Positions 44,108-52,507 of a DNA stretch of 64,000 nucleotides are shown here, in pieces; within the stretch, counting starts at the first letter, position 1, and every line of letters begins with the position of its first letter. Source of the stretch: Planctomycetales bacterium 71-10 (lineage in GTDB: Bacteria; Planctomycetota; Planctomycetia; Isosphaerales; Isosphaeraceae); assembly GCA_001898385.1 (NCBI GenBank), contig MKTT01000036.1:180907-244906 (forward strand). The letters run 5' to 3'. Below the pieces are notes generated by a model, which was not told the origin of the DNA, made no database searches, and saw only the letters and a program-made list of their open reading frames with translations. The position numbers were made by a program, and so were the translations under genes.

Positions 44108-46057
44108 TCAGCGGGCCGCCCTCTCCTCGACGGCGGACGCGACGGTCGCGCCGACGCCGGACTTCAGGGCCTCCAGCTTGACCTCCGGCTTGAACCGGCC
44201 GCTCGGGTCGTGGAACGAGATCGAGACGACCTCGTCGGCCGAGCCTTGCTGGAAGAGCCGGATGGCGGCCCCGAGGTCGCGCGGCATGCTGCTGGCGATG
44301 AAGCCGCCGGTCGCGTTGCGCCAGACCATCCGGTAGTTGGCCGCCACGCCGTCCTTGTACTCGACGCGCATCAGCGGCGGGTCGACCTTGTAGGCCATCG
44401 CCTGGATCTTGCCCAGGAGGGACAGCTCCATGTCGGCCTTGAGGAAGACCAGGCCCTCGTTCGCGCGGGGCAGTTCATAGGACTGCGCGAAGCCGACGGC
44501 GGCCTCGCCGGCCGGCTCCGCCCCTCGCCAGCGGGGCGTGGACCGCCGTTCGAGCAGCAGCTTGTCGCCGTGGCCGTCGACGAGGTCATACCAGCGATAC
44601 AGCTCGATCCAGGTCCGGGAGTCGACCGCGCAGGGGTTCTCGTGATCGATCGCGTAGTGCGAGTAGATGACGAAACGGGGCGCGCGAGGCCCGCGGTAGT
44701 GCCTCACCCCCATCATGTCCAGGGCGGGCGTATAGGCGGTGTACGCCTGGAAGATCGGCCGGGGGCTCCAGTTCAGGTCGTTGGACCAGATGTACGACGT
44801 CTCCCAGGGATAGACGTCCACCGTGGCGTCGCCGATACGGGCGAGGAACTGGGGCGGGAGGGCCTGTTCGGCCTTCAGCAGCGCGTCGAAGGCCCGCATG
44901 TCGGCCCGGGTCTTGTCGAGCCGCCAGAGGGCGGCCAGGTTGTTCGGCCCGCGGGCCACGACCTTCTGGATGGTGGTGGGGGCGTACCAGAAGCCCCAGC
45001 CCACCATGGCCAGCACGGCGGCCGTCGCGGCGGCCCGCGCCCGCAGGATGCGGCTCGCCGCCGGGAGGACCAGGGCCGTCATGCTCACCATGACCGGCCA
45101 GACCACCAGGAAGTGGCCGATCGACTGCCGGATGACCGCGCCCTTGTAGAGGATGAACATGGGAGCGAGCATCAGCGCGAACGCCGGGGCCAGGTCCGAG
45201 CGGCGGGCCAGGCTGACGACCAGCCCGACGGACGCCATCACGACCATCGAGGCCGGCGCCCACGGCCCCGGCAGGCTCGGGTCGGAGTTCGTCATCTGGG
45301 TGGCGTAGCCGGAGACCAGTTCCTTCGACGCCAGCAGGTACGGCCAGAGCGCGGAAATCGGCCCGCCGTAGATCACGAACAGCCCGGCCATCGACCCGAA
45401 GTAGGCCAGGCCGAGGAGCGCCAGCCTCAGGACGACGCGCCGTTCCGGCCGGCGGGCCAGCCGCATGAGCGACCAGACCCCCAGGGCCCCCGTGCAGGCG
45501 ACGCCGAGGTTGAACTTGGTCAGCATCGCCGCGCCGGCGAGTATCGCCGCGGGGACGGCCCAGGCGGGCTTGCGGTCCAGCTCGGCGAGGAGCAGGAAGC
45601 CCAGGACCGGCAGGATCACGACGCCGGTGAGGGCGAAGTTGAACTCGTTGTCCAGCGCGATGCCGCTCATGGCCGTCGCGGCGACGAAGGCCAGCGAGGC
45701 CGCGTAGCCTCGGACGCGGAACAGGAGCAGGCCCGCGGAGGTCCACCAGGCCAGGTGCATCGCCAGCCGGATCAGGACCGCGTGCAGGTCCAGCGGGCCC
45801 AGCGCCTTGGGCCCGAGGACGAACCCCAGGGGCCCGTAGGTGAAGGCGAAGTCGCGGCCGTAGACCAGGCCCTTGATCCCGGCCAGCTGGATCCCGATCA
45901 TCCAAGAGGGATCCAACCCGACCCCGGCCTGGGAGATCCATTGCGGGATGGAGACGATGACGAGCGCCGCCAGCAGCAGGACGCGCCAACCGATCTCGAC
46001 GGACGAGAACCGCTCCATCGGGGCCGCAACGGCCTCCGTGCCCGGATCCGGGGTCAT
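44108..46057 (-). CDS. Large polytopic membrane protein, GT-C-like, last gene of the sugar operon
   Basis: The product is 649 aa. ATG 46057 (MTPDPGTEAVAAPMERF) is preceded by GGAGGATGCG and preferred over ATG 46069. About 10-12 hydrophobic helices cover residues 30-400 ('LAGIKGLVYGRDFAFTYGPLGFVLGP', 'AMLTKFNLGVACTGALGVW', 'GHFLVVWPVMVSMTALVLPA'). The soluble C-terminal 230 residues ('DVYPWETSYIWSNDLNW', 'FVIYSHYAIDHENPCAVDSRTWIELYRWYDLVDG') follow the last helix. This is the plan of bacterial GT-C enzymes or O-antigen-related proteins, but no signature identifies it. It lies 89 bp downstream of the GT2 gene on the same strand. Function is inferred only from context. Confidence 0.82.
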   Translation of the reverse strand: MTPDPGTEAVAAPMERFSSVEIGWRVLLLAALVIVSIPQWISQAGVGLDPSWMIGIQLAGIKGLVYGRDFAFTYGPLGFVLGPKALGPLDLHAVLIRLAMHLAWWTSAGLLLFRVRGYAASLAFVAATAMSGIALDNEFNFALTGVVILPVLGFLLLAELDRKPAWAVPAAILAGAAMLTKFNLGVACTGALGVWSLMRLARRPERRVVLRLALLGLAYFGSMAGLFVIYGGPISALWPYLLASKELVSGYATQMTNSDPSLPGPWAPASMVVMASVGLVVSLARRSDLAPAFALMLAPMFILYKGAVIRQSIGHFLVVWPVMVSMTALVLPAASRILRARAAATAAVLAMVGWGFWYAPTTIQKVVARGPNNLAALWRLDKTRADMRAFDALLKAEQALPPQFLARIGDATVDVYPWETSYIWSNDLNWSPRPIFQAYTAYTPALDMMGVRHYRGPRAPRFVIYSHYAIDHENPCAVDSRTWIELYRWYDLVDGHGDKLLLERRSTPRWRGAEPAGEAAVGFAQSYELPRANEGLVFLKADMELSLLGKIQAMAYKVDPPLMRVEYKDGVAANYRMVWRNATGGFIASSMPRDLGAAIRLFQQGSADEVVSISFHDPSGRFKPEVKLEALKSGVGATVASAVEERAAR

Positions 46058-46146
46058 CGCATCCTCCATGAGCGTGAGGCCGCGGCGTCCCGCCGGGCGC
46101 TTGTCGGTCGTCGGTAAGGGGAGACGAGGGGCCGTCGCCGGCCGCC

Positions 46147-46932
46147 TCAGCGGGCCCTTCGCAGGGCCAGCCGGGGCGAGAGGGCGTAGCGATACCAGTA
46201 GAAATACCGGGGAAGCCACTTCATCAGCTGGAACCGCGACTCCCCGGCGGTGCGGTCGCGCCAGGTCGTGGGGGTCTGGGCGATGGGGACGCCGCGGTGG
46301 AACGCCTTGGCGGTCAGCTCCAGGGCCAGTTCGAACCCCCCGGTGCTCTCGATCCCCATCTCGCGGACGAGCGCGGCGTCGTAGAGCCGGAAGTTGTTCG
46401 TGGCGTCGTGGGTCGGGAAGCGCACGGCGTATCGCAGCGAGAGCCCGGCCAGGCGGCTGAGCGTCCGCTTGATCCACGGGCCCCCTTCCTGGCTGCCGCC
46501 CTTCATGTAGCGGCTGGGGCAGACGATGCGGTTCCCCTGGCGGTACAGGTCGAGCATCTTCGGGACGATGCGAAGGTCGTCCGAGAGGTCGGCCATGACC
46601 ACCAGCGCGGGGCCGTCGCCGACCTCGTCGAAGCCCGTCCTGATCGCCCCGACGACGCCCCGGCCGTGCCGGTTCTTCACCAGCTTCAGCCAGGGGCGGG
46701 TCTCGGCGGCGGCCTTCGCGACGGGGACCGTGGTGTCCTCGTCGAAGTCGTAGACGACGTGGAGGGTGAACGGGTGCGGGACGTCGCGCTCGACCTCGGC
46801 CAGCAGCTCGGGGAAGTTCTCCCCCTCGTTGTAGACCGGGACGATCATCGTCAGGGCCTTGTCGACCCGGGTCCAGGTCGAGGGCCGACGCGCGATCGAC
46901 GCCCGCCGATCTTCCGCCGTCTCGTGCGACAT
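46147..46932 (-). CDS. Glycosyltransferase family 2 (dolichyl-phosphate-mannose synthase-like)
   Basis: This 261-aa GT-A protein starts at the ATG overlapping the epimerase stop (TAATG). 'KALTMIVPVYNEGENFPELLAEVERDV' is the GT2 opening, 'VVYDFDEDTTVPVAKAAAE' the nucleotide-binding acidic segment, and 'HGRGVVGAIRTGFDEVGDGPALVVMADLSDD' the DXD-like metal site. 'RYMKGGSQEGGPWIKRTLSRLAGLSLR' and 'TNNFRLYDAALVREMG' are typical of polyprenyl-phosphate sugar transferases. No C-terminal membrane helices are seen. It would transfer an activated sugar to a lipid carrier that the downstream GT-C-like protein could use. Confidence 0.92.
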   Translation of the reverse strand: MSHETAEDRRASIARRPSTWTRVDKALTMIVPVYNEGENFPELLAEVERDVPHPFTLHVVYDFDEDTTVPVAKAAAETRPWLKLVKNRHGRGVVGAIRTGFDEVGDGPALVVMADLSDDLRIVPKMLDLYRQGNRIVCPSRYMKGGSQEGGPWIKRTLSRLAGLSLRYAVRFPTHDATNNFRLYDAALVREMGIESTGGFELALELTAKAFHRGVPIAQTPTTWRDRTAGESRFQLMKWLPRYFYWYRYALSPRLALRRAR

Positions 46933-47954
46933 TAAAGGACTCCGGCGGCGAGCTGCTTGTCGACCCAGGGGATGACCTCGTCGAGGATCTCGTCCAGCGG
47001 CGTGTCGGCCGAGAAGCCGATCAGGTCGCGGGCCTTCTCGACGGCCGGGATCCGGCACTGCACGTCGTACTGGAACGGCTTGTCGGAGACCGTGCGGAAC
47101 GGCTTCCATTCGCCGTGGATCTTCTTCCAGATCAGCTCGGCCAGCTCCAGGACGTTCGTGGAGGCGGGCGTGCTGAGGTTGAAGTCCTCGTTCATCGCGG
47201 CCGGGTGTTCGACGCACAGCCGGATGCCGCGGGCGAGGTCGCCGCCGTAGGTGTAGTGCCGCACCTGGGAGCCGTCGCCCAGGATGTGCAGCGGATCCTG
47301 GCCCTTCAGCACCTTCTGGACCAGGTCGGGGACGACGTGGCTCATGGCGAGCTTGACGTTGCCCGACAGGATCTCGACGTCGCTCTTGGCCCGGCGCTCG
47401 CCGATGCCGACGCAGTTGAACGGCCGCGCGATCGTGAACGGCATCCCGTACTGCTCGTACGCGCCCTGGGCGAAGTACTCGACGGCCAGCTTCTGGAAGC
47501 CGTAGGTCGAGGCCGGCGGCGGGCAGTGGCGGTGGTCCCCCTCGTGGCTGGGGAACTTCACCGCGTTCTCGAAGACCATCGACGACGAGACGACGGTGAT
47601 CTTCTTGAGCTTGGCGTTGCGATACGCCCAGATCGCGGCGTCGAACGTGGAGGCGGTGATCCGCTCGTTCTCGGCGATCAGGTCGTAGGCGAACGTGTGG
47701 AAGTAGCTGATGCCGCCGATCATGGCCGCGCCGGCGACGACGTGGTCGCAGTCGGACAGCAGCTCCTTCATCAGCCCGACGTCCTTGGCGTCGCCGCGGA
47801 CGAAGGTGTAGTTCGGGTGGTCGAGGCTGTTGTGCTCGATCTCGCCGTACTTGGAGAAGTTGTCGATGCCGACGACCTCGTGGCCGTTGGACAGCAGCTC
47901 CTCCACGAGGTAGCCGCCGATGAACCCGGCCGATCCAGTCACCATGATCTTCAT
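46932..47954 (-). CDS. NAD-dependent nucleotide-sugar epimerase/dehydratase
   Basis: The 340-aa extended SDR starts at ATG 47954 after GAGAGGGACCGTTC. 'KIMVTGSAGFIGGYLVEELLSNGHEVVGIDNF' is the classical NAD-binding N-terminus; 'ITVVSSSMVFENAVKFPSHEGD' provides Ser, and 'STYGFQKLAVEYFAQGAYEQYG' the catalytic YxxxK. 'FTIARPFNCVGIGE' and 'QVRHYTYGGDLARGIRLCVEHP' are typical of UDP-sugar epimerases/decarboxylases. It lies between the dehydrogenase and the GT2, so it probably modifies the same nucleotide sugar. The precise reaction (4-epimerisation or other) is not decidable. Confidence 0.92.
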   Translation of the reverse strand: MKIMVTGSAGFIGGYLVEELLSNGHEVVGIDNFSKYGEIEHNSLDHPNYTFVRGDAKDVGLMKELLSDCDHVVAGAAMIGGISYFHTFAYDLIAENERITASTFDAAIWAYRNAKLKKITVVSSSMVFENAVKFPSHEGDHRHCPPPASTYGFQKLAVEYFAQGAYEQYGMPFTIARPFNCVGIGERRAKSDVEILSGNVKLAMSHVVPDLVQKVLKGQDPLHILGDGSQVRHYTYGGDLARGIRLCVEHPAAMNEDFNLSTPASTNVLELAELIWKKIHGEWKPFRTVSDKPFQYDVQCRIPAVEKARDLIGFSADTPLDEILDEVIPWVDKQLAAGVL

Positions 47955-48043
47955 GAACGGTCCCTCTCGGTCCCGGCCGGGGCCGGGCGGCATCCATACA
48001 CGTACGCGGGGGGATGGGGCCGGCGCGGGCTCGGCCCCGGTCG

Positions 48044-49255
48044 TCAGGCGGCGGTCCGGGTCGAATCCGCGTCCTGGGCCGCCGGCCTCTTCAGGTAGTT
48101 GAAGACGTCGACGACCGGCTTGCGGATGGAGAGGTCGCGGTACTCGTCGTGGCAGGCCCCGAGGAACACCACGTCGGCCTCGTCGAGCGCCGCCTCCAGC
48201 GGGACGAACGACGGGTCCTGGATGTACGGGTCGGTGCAGAGTACCTTCGCGGCCTCGAACGTCAAGACCTTCCGGAGCTTGTACGCCAGCGAATCGCGGG
48301 GGTCGTCGTTGTTCCCCTTGAAGGCCATGCCCAGGATGGCCACCGTCGCCGTGGAGAGGTCGTAGCGCTGCTTGGCCTGCTCGACGAGGAACGTGGGGAG
48401 CCCCTCGTTGATCATCATCGCCGCCTGGCCGAGCACGAAGTCGTTGTGGTTGAACGCGGCGAGCTGCATCGTGTCCTTGAGCAGGCACGGCCCGCCCGCG
48501 AACCCGGCCCCGGGGAATCCGGCCATGCGGGGGTATTCGGTCGTCATCGCCGAGCGGACGCGGGCGAAGTCGGCCCCGAACTTGTTGGCGATGACGTAGA
48601 ACTGGTTCGCGATGGCGAAGTTGATGTACCGATAGGTGTTGCAGAACAGCTTGCAGAGCTCGGCCTCGACCGGCGGGATGTCGATCAGCCTGGGCCCGAG
48701 CAGGCTGAACAGGGCCGAGGCGCGCCGCGTGGCCGTCGGCGTCACGCCGCCGATGATCTGCGGCAGGCTCCCCGTCTCCTCCAGCGCGAAGCCCTGGGCG
48801 ATGCGCTCGGGGCAGTGGGCCACGTCGATGCGCAGGCCGCGCTCGCGGCAACGGCGGTCGAGCCGCTCGGTGACGCCGGGGAAGACGGTGCTCCGCAGGA
48901 TCAGGAGCTGGCCGTCGCGCATCCGGTCGAGGATGCCGTCCATGGCCCGGTCGAACGTCCGGATCTGGGGGCTGAGGAACTCGTCGACCGGCGTGCCGAT
49001 CGTCACGACGGCCGCGTCGCTGCCGCCGACGGCGTCCGGGTCGGTCGTCACGGACAGGGAGCCGTCGGCCAGGACCTCGGCCAGCGACTCGTCGGCGCCG
49101 CGCTCCAGGAAGGGCATGCGGCCCTCGGCCACGCTCTGCACCCGCTTCGCGCTGTTGTCGAGGAGCGTGACCCGCGCCCCGGCGGACGCCAGGGCGATCC
49201 CGAGCGGGAGGCCGATGTGGCCGCAGCCGCCGACGATGCAGACGGAGTGCTTCAT
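48044..49255 (-). CDS. Nucleotide-sugar dehydrogenase (UDP-Glc/UDP-ManNAc dehydrogenase family)
   Basis: The product is 403 aa from ATG 49255 (AAGGGATTTTCGAG upstream). It would oxidise C6 of a UDP-sugar to the uronate with two NAD+. Features are the Rossmann 'SVCIVGGCGHIGLPLGIALASAGARV', 'AAVVTIGTPVDEFLSPQIRTFDRAM', 'LILRSTVFPGVTERL', 'CPERIAQGFALEE', the middle-domain helix 'EAELCKLFCNTYRYINFAIANQFYVIAN', and catalytic Cys in 'GFPGAGFAGGPCLLKDT'. 'MAFKGNNDDPRDSLAYKL' is the family's C-terminal signature. It resembles WecC-type enzymes slightly more than Ugd. It is the first gene of a four-gene minus-strand sugar operon. Confidence 0.93.
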   Translation of the reverse strand: MKHSVCIVGGCGHIGLPLGIALASAGARVTLLDNSAKRVQSVAEGRMPFLERGADESLAEVLADGSLSVTTDPDAVGGSDAAVVTIGTPVDEFLSPQIRTFDRAMDGILDRMRDGQLLILRSTVFPGVTERLDRRCRERGLRIDVAHCPERIAQGFALEETGSLPQIIGGVTPTATRRASALFSLLGPRLIDIPPVEAELCKLFCNTYRYINFAIANQFYVIANKFGADFARVRSAMTTEYPRMAGFPGAGFAGGPCLLKDTMQLAAFNHNDFVLGQAAMMINEGLPTFLVEQAKQRYDLSTATVAILGMAFKGNNDDPRDSLAYKLRKVLTFEAAKVLCTDPYIQDPSFVPLEAALDEADVVFLGACHDEYRDLSIRKPVVDVFNYLKRPAAQDADSTRTAA

Positions 49256-49551
49256 CTCGAAAATCCCTTCTCGGAGATCATCCTCGGCGACCGGCCCGCG
49301 ACGTGGTCGCGGGGCCTCGCCGGCCCGCCCATCCCGCAGCTCGCATCCTTGCCAGCCGACTCCGCCCGTCGGGCCCGGCGGCCGAGGCCGACGACCTCGC
49401 CGCCGCGCGACGCCGTCGGGGCGCGGCACCCCCGTTCCGAACGGACGGGGATCGTCCGGGGCGATTGGAATGCTTCTTACCGTTAATCCATCGGCTCATC
49501 AAGCTCGACGCTTGACGCAAATGCCCGCGCGTCGGGCCGGGGCCGAGCGCC
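49256..49551. other. Intergenic leader of the sugar operon
   Basis: This ~296-bp gap lies between the stop of the coiled-coil membrane gene and the start of the dehydrogenase, both on the minus strand. Most of it is GC-rich, but 49460-49510 (GGAATGCTTCTTACCGTTAATCC) is locally AT-rich and is the most likely promoter area for the sugar operon. No gene or repeat was found in it. Confidence 0.4.
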
Positions 49552-50619
49552 TCAGCCCCAGCCCTTGGGCCATTTGCGGCCCAGGCGCTTCCGCCAGCGC
49601 TTGACATCCTTCGGCCCGTCCCAGTCCCACGCCCAGGGGGCGGTGATCCTCTGGAAGACGCGGAAGCCGGACCCGAAGACGACGAACGCCATGAACAGCA
49701 GGATCAGGGGCATCAAGGCCGGGATGATGGCCAGGAACAGGCCCAGGACCCACAGGGCCACCCAGCCCTTGATGAGCAGGCCGACGATGTCGATCACGCG
49801 GATCTTCGACGCCAACTCCTGGAGCTTCCCCGCGGCGACGACCAGGTCGTCCAGGATCGTCCGCGACGGGCCCGTCGGCTCGTAGCCGGCGCGCGGGCCC
49901 CGGGGCGCGGGGGGTTGCAGGAGTTCGGAGATGGCGTCGCGCGAGCGCTCGACGGCCGCCGCGGCGCCGATCGGGTCGGCCGTCAGCGACTTCTCGGCGT
50001 CGTCCAGCTCGCGGTCGATCAGCCGCAGCTCGCGATCATACAGGTCGCCCTCGCCCCCCGACGGCCCGCCCCGCCCCACCTTGCGAGCGAGCGCCGCCGA
50101 CTCGCGGCGGGCGTCGCGCAGGGATTTCGTCGCGACCTCGTGAGCCAGGTTCAGCCGGTCCAACTCGTCCTTGCAGCGGCTCGACTCGTGCAGCAGGTCT
50201 TCGAGCCGGCTGCCGGAGATGATCTCGCGCGCCTCCTCGCTCGGCGCGGAGCTGAACGTGGAGGCCGACTGCATCCGCTTCTCGGCCCGGTTCCACAGCT
50301 CCATCACGGCGAGCCAGCGCTCCCAGAGGCGATCCAGGTCGGCGGCGACCCGGTCGTAGAGTTCGAGCGTCGCCCCGGCCATGGGGACGGTGAAGTCCGG
50401 GTCGGCGCCGGGGAGGGCCTTGTGGCGGGCGCGCAGGGCGTCGATCTGGTCCATCAGGGCGACGGCCCGCCCGCGGAATTCCTTGAACTGCTCCTCGGCC
50501 GCCCCCCGGATCTGGAGGTTCCGGCGGTAGAGCAGCAGCAGCCCGACCACCCCCAGGCCGCCGAACAGGACGATGAGGAACACCGGGAGCTGGACCGAAT
50601 GGAACGCGGGCATGGGCAT
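49552..50619 (-). CDS. Membrane-anchored coiled-coil protein, unknown function
   Basis: The 355-aa protein begins with a single helix anchor ('PVFLIVLFGGLGVVGLLLLYRRN'). A long charged helical middle (residues ~40-240) follows, with heptad-like stretches ('FKEFRGRAVALMDQIDALRARHK', 'ELRLIDRELDDAEKSL'), then 'LDDLVVAAGKLQELASKIRVIDIVGLL'. Two closely spaced membrane helices ('WVALWVLGLFLAIIPALMPLILLFMAFVVFG') and a basic, Trp-rich tail ('WDWDGPKDVKRWRKRLGRKW') complete it. I have no family name. It is monocistronic, divergent from the cupin gene over 200 bp. Confidence 0.8.
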   Translation of the reverse strand: MPMPAFHSVQLPVFLIVLFGGLGVVGLLLLYRRNLQIRGAAEEQFKEFRGRAVALMDQIDALRARHKALPGADPDFTVPMAGATLELYDRVAADLDRLWERWLAVMELWNRAEKRMQSASTFSSAPSEEAREIISGSRLEDLLHESSRCKDELDRLNLAHEVATKSLRDARRESAALARKVGRGGPSGGEGDLYDRELRLIDRELDDAEKSLTADPIGAAAAVERSRDAISELLQPPAPRGPRAGYEPTGPSRTILDDLVVAAGKLQELASKIRVIDIVGLLIKGWVALWVLGLFLAIIPALMPLILLFMAFVVFGSGFRVFQRITAPWAWDWDGPKDVKRWRKRLGRKWPKGWG

Positions 50620-50819
50620 GATCGACGGGGCCTCTCGGTACGGTGCCGCCGCGGCGCCTCATGATGATGTTCGTCGCGCGACGTCGCGTCTTCGAAAAGA
50701 GCATAGCGGCCGGCGCCGGCGCGCGCTCGTCGGTACTCGCGAAAACCATTCCAACGGCCCGCCCCGGCGTTTAACATGAGGGCCGAACCGTCGACGCCCC
50801 CCGCTTTGGAGCCCTGACG

Positions 50820-51293
50820 ATGCCGATCCGGATCCGCCCCTCGACCGCCCTCCCGACGCTCCTCGCCCTGGCGCTGGCCGCCGGCTGGGCCTGGCGCGAG
50901 GCCGTCCACGCCCGGGAGGCGAAGCCGGCGGTGGCGTCGAGCACCGTGACGCTCGACGAGGTCGCCGTCTCGACCTACGAGGACGAGGGGAAGCCGGTCG
51001 GCAAGATCGGCCTGTACTTCGACGGCGAGACCGAGCTGTGCTCCAGCCTGGTGACGGGCCGGTTCGTGATCGACCCGGGGAAGTCGCCGCACCCGCCCCA
51101 CGTCCACCCCGACGAGGAGATCCTGATCGTCGAGTCCGGTCGCGGCGAGATCTTCGTCGACGGCAAGACGACCAGGATCGGCCCCGGCTCCGTCATGTTC
51201 TCCGCCCCCAACGTCCCCCACAACATCACCAGCGACGGCCCCGAGCCGGTCGTCTTCTACTTCATGAAGTGGCTGCCGAAGGCGGCGAAGTGA
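50820..51293 (+). CDS. Exported cupin-domain protein
   Basis: The product is 157 aa. An N-terminal hydrophobic signal ('TALPTLLALALAAGWAW') precedes a single cupin barrel with the metal motif 'PPHVHPDEEILIVESGRGEIFVDG' (H-x-H-x-E) and the second histidine in 'MFSAPNVPHNITSDGPEPVVFYF'. Binding of a divalent metal in the periplasm is probable; the reaction is unknown (dioxygenase-, isomerase- or sensor-like). It is followed 180 bp later by the aldo/keto reductase on the same strand, which is also exported. Confidence 0.9.
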   Translation: MPIRIRPSTALPTLLALALAAGWAWREAVHAREAKPAVASSTVTLDEVAVSTYEDEGKPVGKIGLYFDGETELCSSLVTGRFVIDPGKSPHPPHVHPDEEILIVESGRGEIFVDGKTTRIGPGSVMFSAPNVPHNITSDGPEPVVFYFMKWLPKAAK

Positions 51294-51472
51294 GGCGGCG
51301 CCCGCCCGGACGGCCGACGCCCGCCAGCGGCCCGCCCGTTGACCGGGCCGCGTACAATGGCCGTCGAAGGCGCGCCGGACCTGCGCGCGGTGCATGATTT
51401 GCACGATGGTCGAGGTTCGATGGTTCGCCGCGGAGGCGGCCCGACTCCACCCGAATTCCCAGGAGATCGCCC

Positions 51473-52480
51473 ATGTCTTCCACCCATCCGAATCGTCGCG
51501 AGGCGCTCCAGGCCGGCGCGGCGGGCCTGGCGGCCCTGTCGCTCGCCGGCTCGCTGACGGCGGCCGAGGAGACGAACGAGCAGGGCGTGCCGATGCGAGC
51601 CCTGGGCAAGACGGGCGAGAAGGTGTCGCTCCTGGCCCTGGGCGGCCACCACTCCACCCGGGCGAAGGAGGAGAAGGACTCGCTGCGCCTGATCCAGCGC
51701 GCCGTCCACGAGGGGATCACCTTCCTCGACAACGCCTGGGACTACCACGACGGCCGCGCCGAGGAGCGCATGGGCAAGGCCCTGGAGGAGGGGAAGCTCC
51801 GCGACAAGGTCTTCCTCATGACGAAGGTCTGCGGGCGTACCGCCAAGGAGGCGCAGTCGAACCTGGAGGACAGCCTCCGCCGGCTCCGGACCGATCACAT
51901 CGACCTGTGGCAGTTCCACGAGATCAACTACGAGAAGGACCCCGATCGCGTCTTCGCCCAGGAAGGGGCCATCGAGGTCGCGCTGAAGGCCAAGGAGCAG
52001 GGGAAGGTCCGTTACATCGGCTTCACCGGCCACCGCAACCCGGACGTCCACCTCAAGATGCTGGACAAGCCGTATGACTGGGCCACGGTCCAGATGCCGC
52101 TCAACGTCCTCGACGGCACGTTCCGCAGCTTCCAGAAGAACGTCCTGCCGAAGCTCGTCGAGCGCGGCGTCGGCGCGATCGCGATGAAGTCGCTGGGGGG
52201 CAACGGCGGCGTCGTCAGCAACGTGAAGGTGCCCGTGGAGAAGGCCCTGTCCTACGTCTTCTCGCTGCCGATCTCCGCCCTGGTCTCGGGCATGGAGAAC
52301 GAGCAGGTGCTGGAGCAGAACCTCCGGATCGTCAAGAGCTTCAAGGCGATGAACGCCGAGGCCCTGGCCGCCCTGGAAAACGAGTACAAGGCCGCCGCCT
52401 CCGACGGCCGGTACGAGGGCTTCAAGACGACCAAGAACTACGACGGCCCCGTCCACCAGAAGCAGCAGCTCACCGGCTGA
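51473..52480 (+). CDS. Tat-exported aldo/keto reductase
   Basis: The 335-aa product starts after AGGAGATCGCCC. The N-terminus 'NRREALQAGAAGLAALSLAGSL' is a twin-arginine signal, so the enzyme is folded with its cofactor before export. The AKR barrel shows 'MRALGKTGEKVSLLALGGHHS', 'GITFLDNAWDYHDGRAEERMGKAL' (catalytic Asp and Tyr), 'KVFLMTKVCGRT' (Lys), 'DSLRRLRTDHIDLWQFHEI' (His) and 'GKVRYIGFTGHRNPDVHLKML'. Such exported AKRs are frequent in planctomycetes and probably act on sugar derivatives in the periplasm. It is convergent with the DUF1501 gene. Confidence 0.93.
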   Translation: MSSTHPNRREALQAGAAGLAALSLAGSLTAAEETNEQGVPMRALGKTGEKVSLLALGGHHSTRAKEEKDSLRLIQRAVHEGITFLDNAWDYHDGRAEERMGKALEEGKLRDKVFLMTKVCGRTAKEAQSNLEDSLRRLRTDHIDLWQFHEINYEKDPDRVFAQEGAIEVALKAKEQGKVRYIGFTGHRNPDVHLKMLDKPYDWATVQMPLNVLDGTFRSFQKNVLPKLVERGVGAIAMKSLGGNGGVVSNVKVPVEKALSYVFSLPISALVSGMENEQVLEQNLRIVKSFKAMNAEALAALENEYKAAASDGRYEGFKTTKNYDGPVHQKQQLTG

Positions 52481-52507
52481 CGCCGGATCGGCGGCGAGCG
52501 GCCCGGG

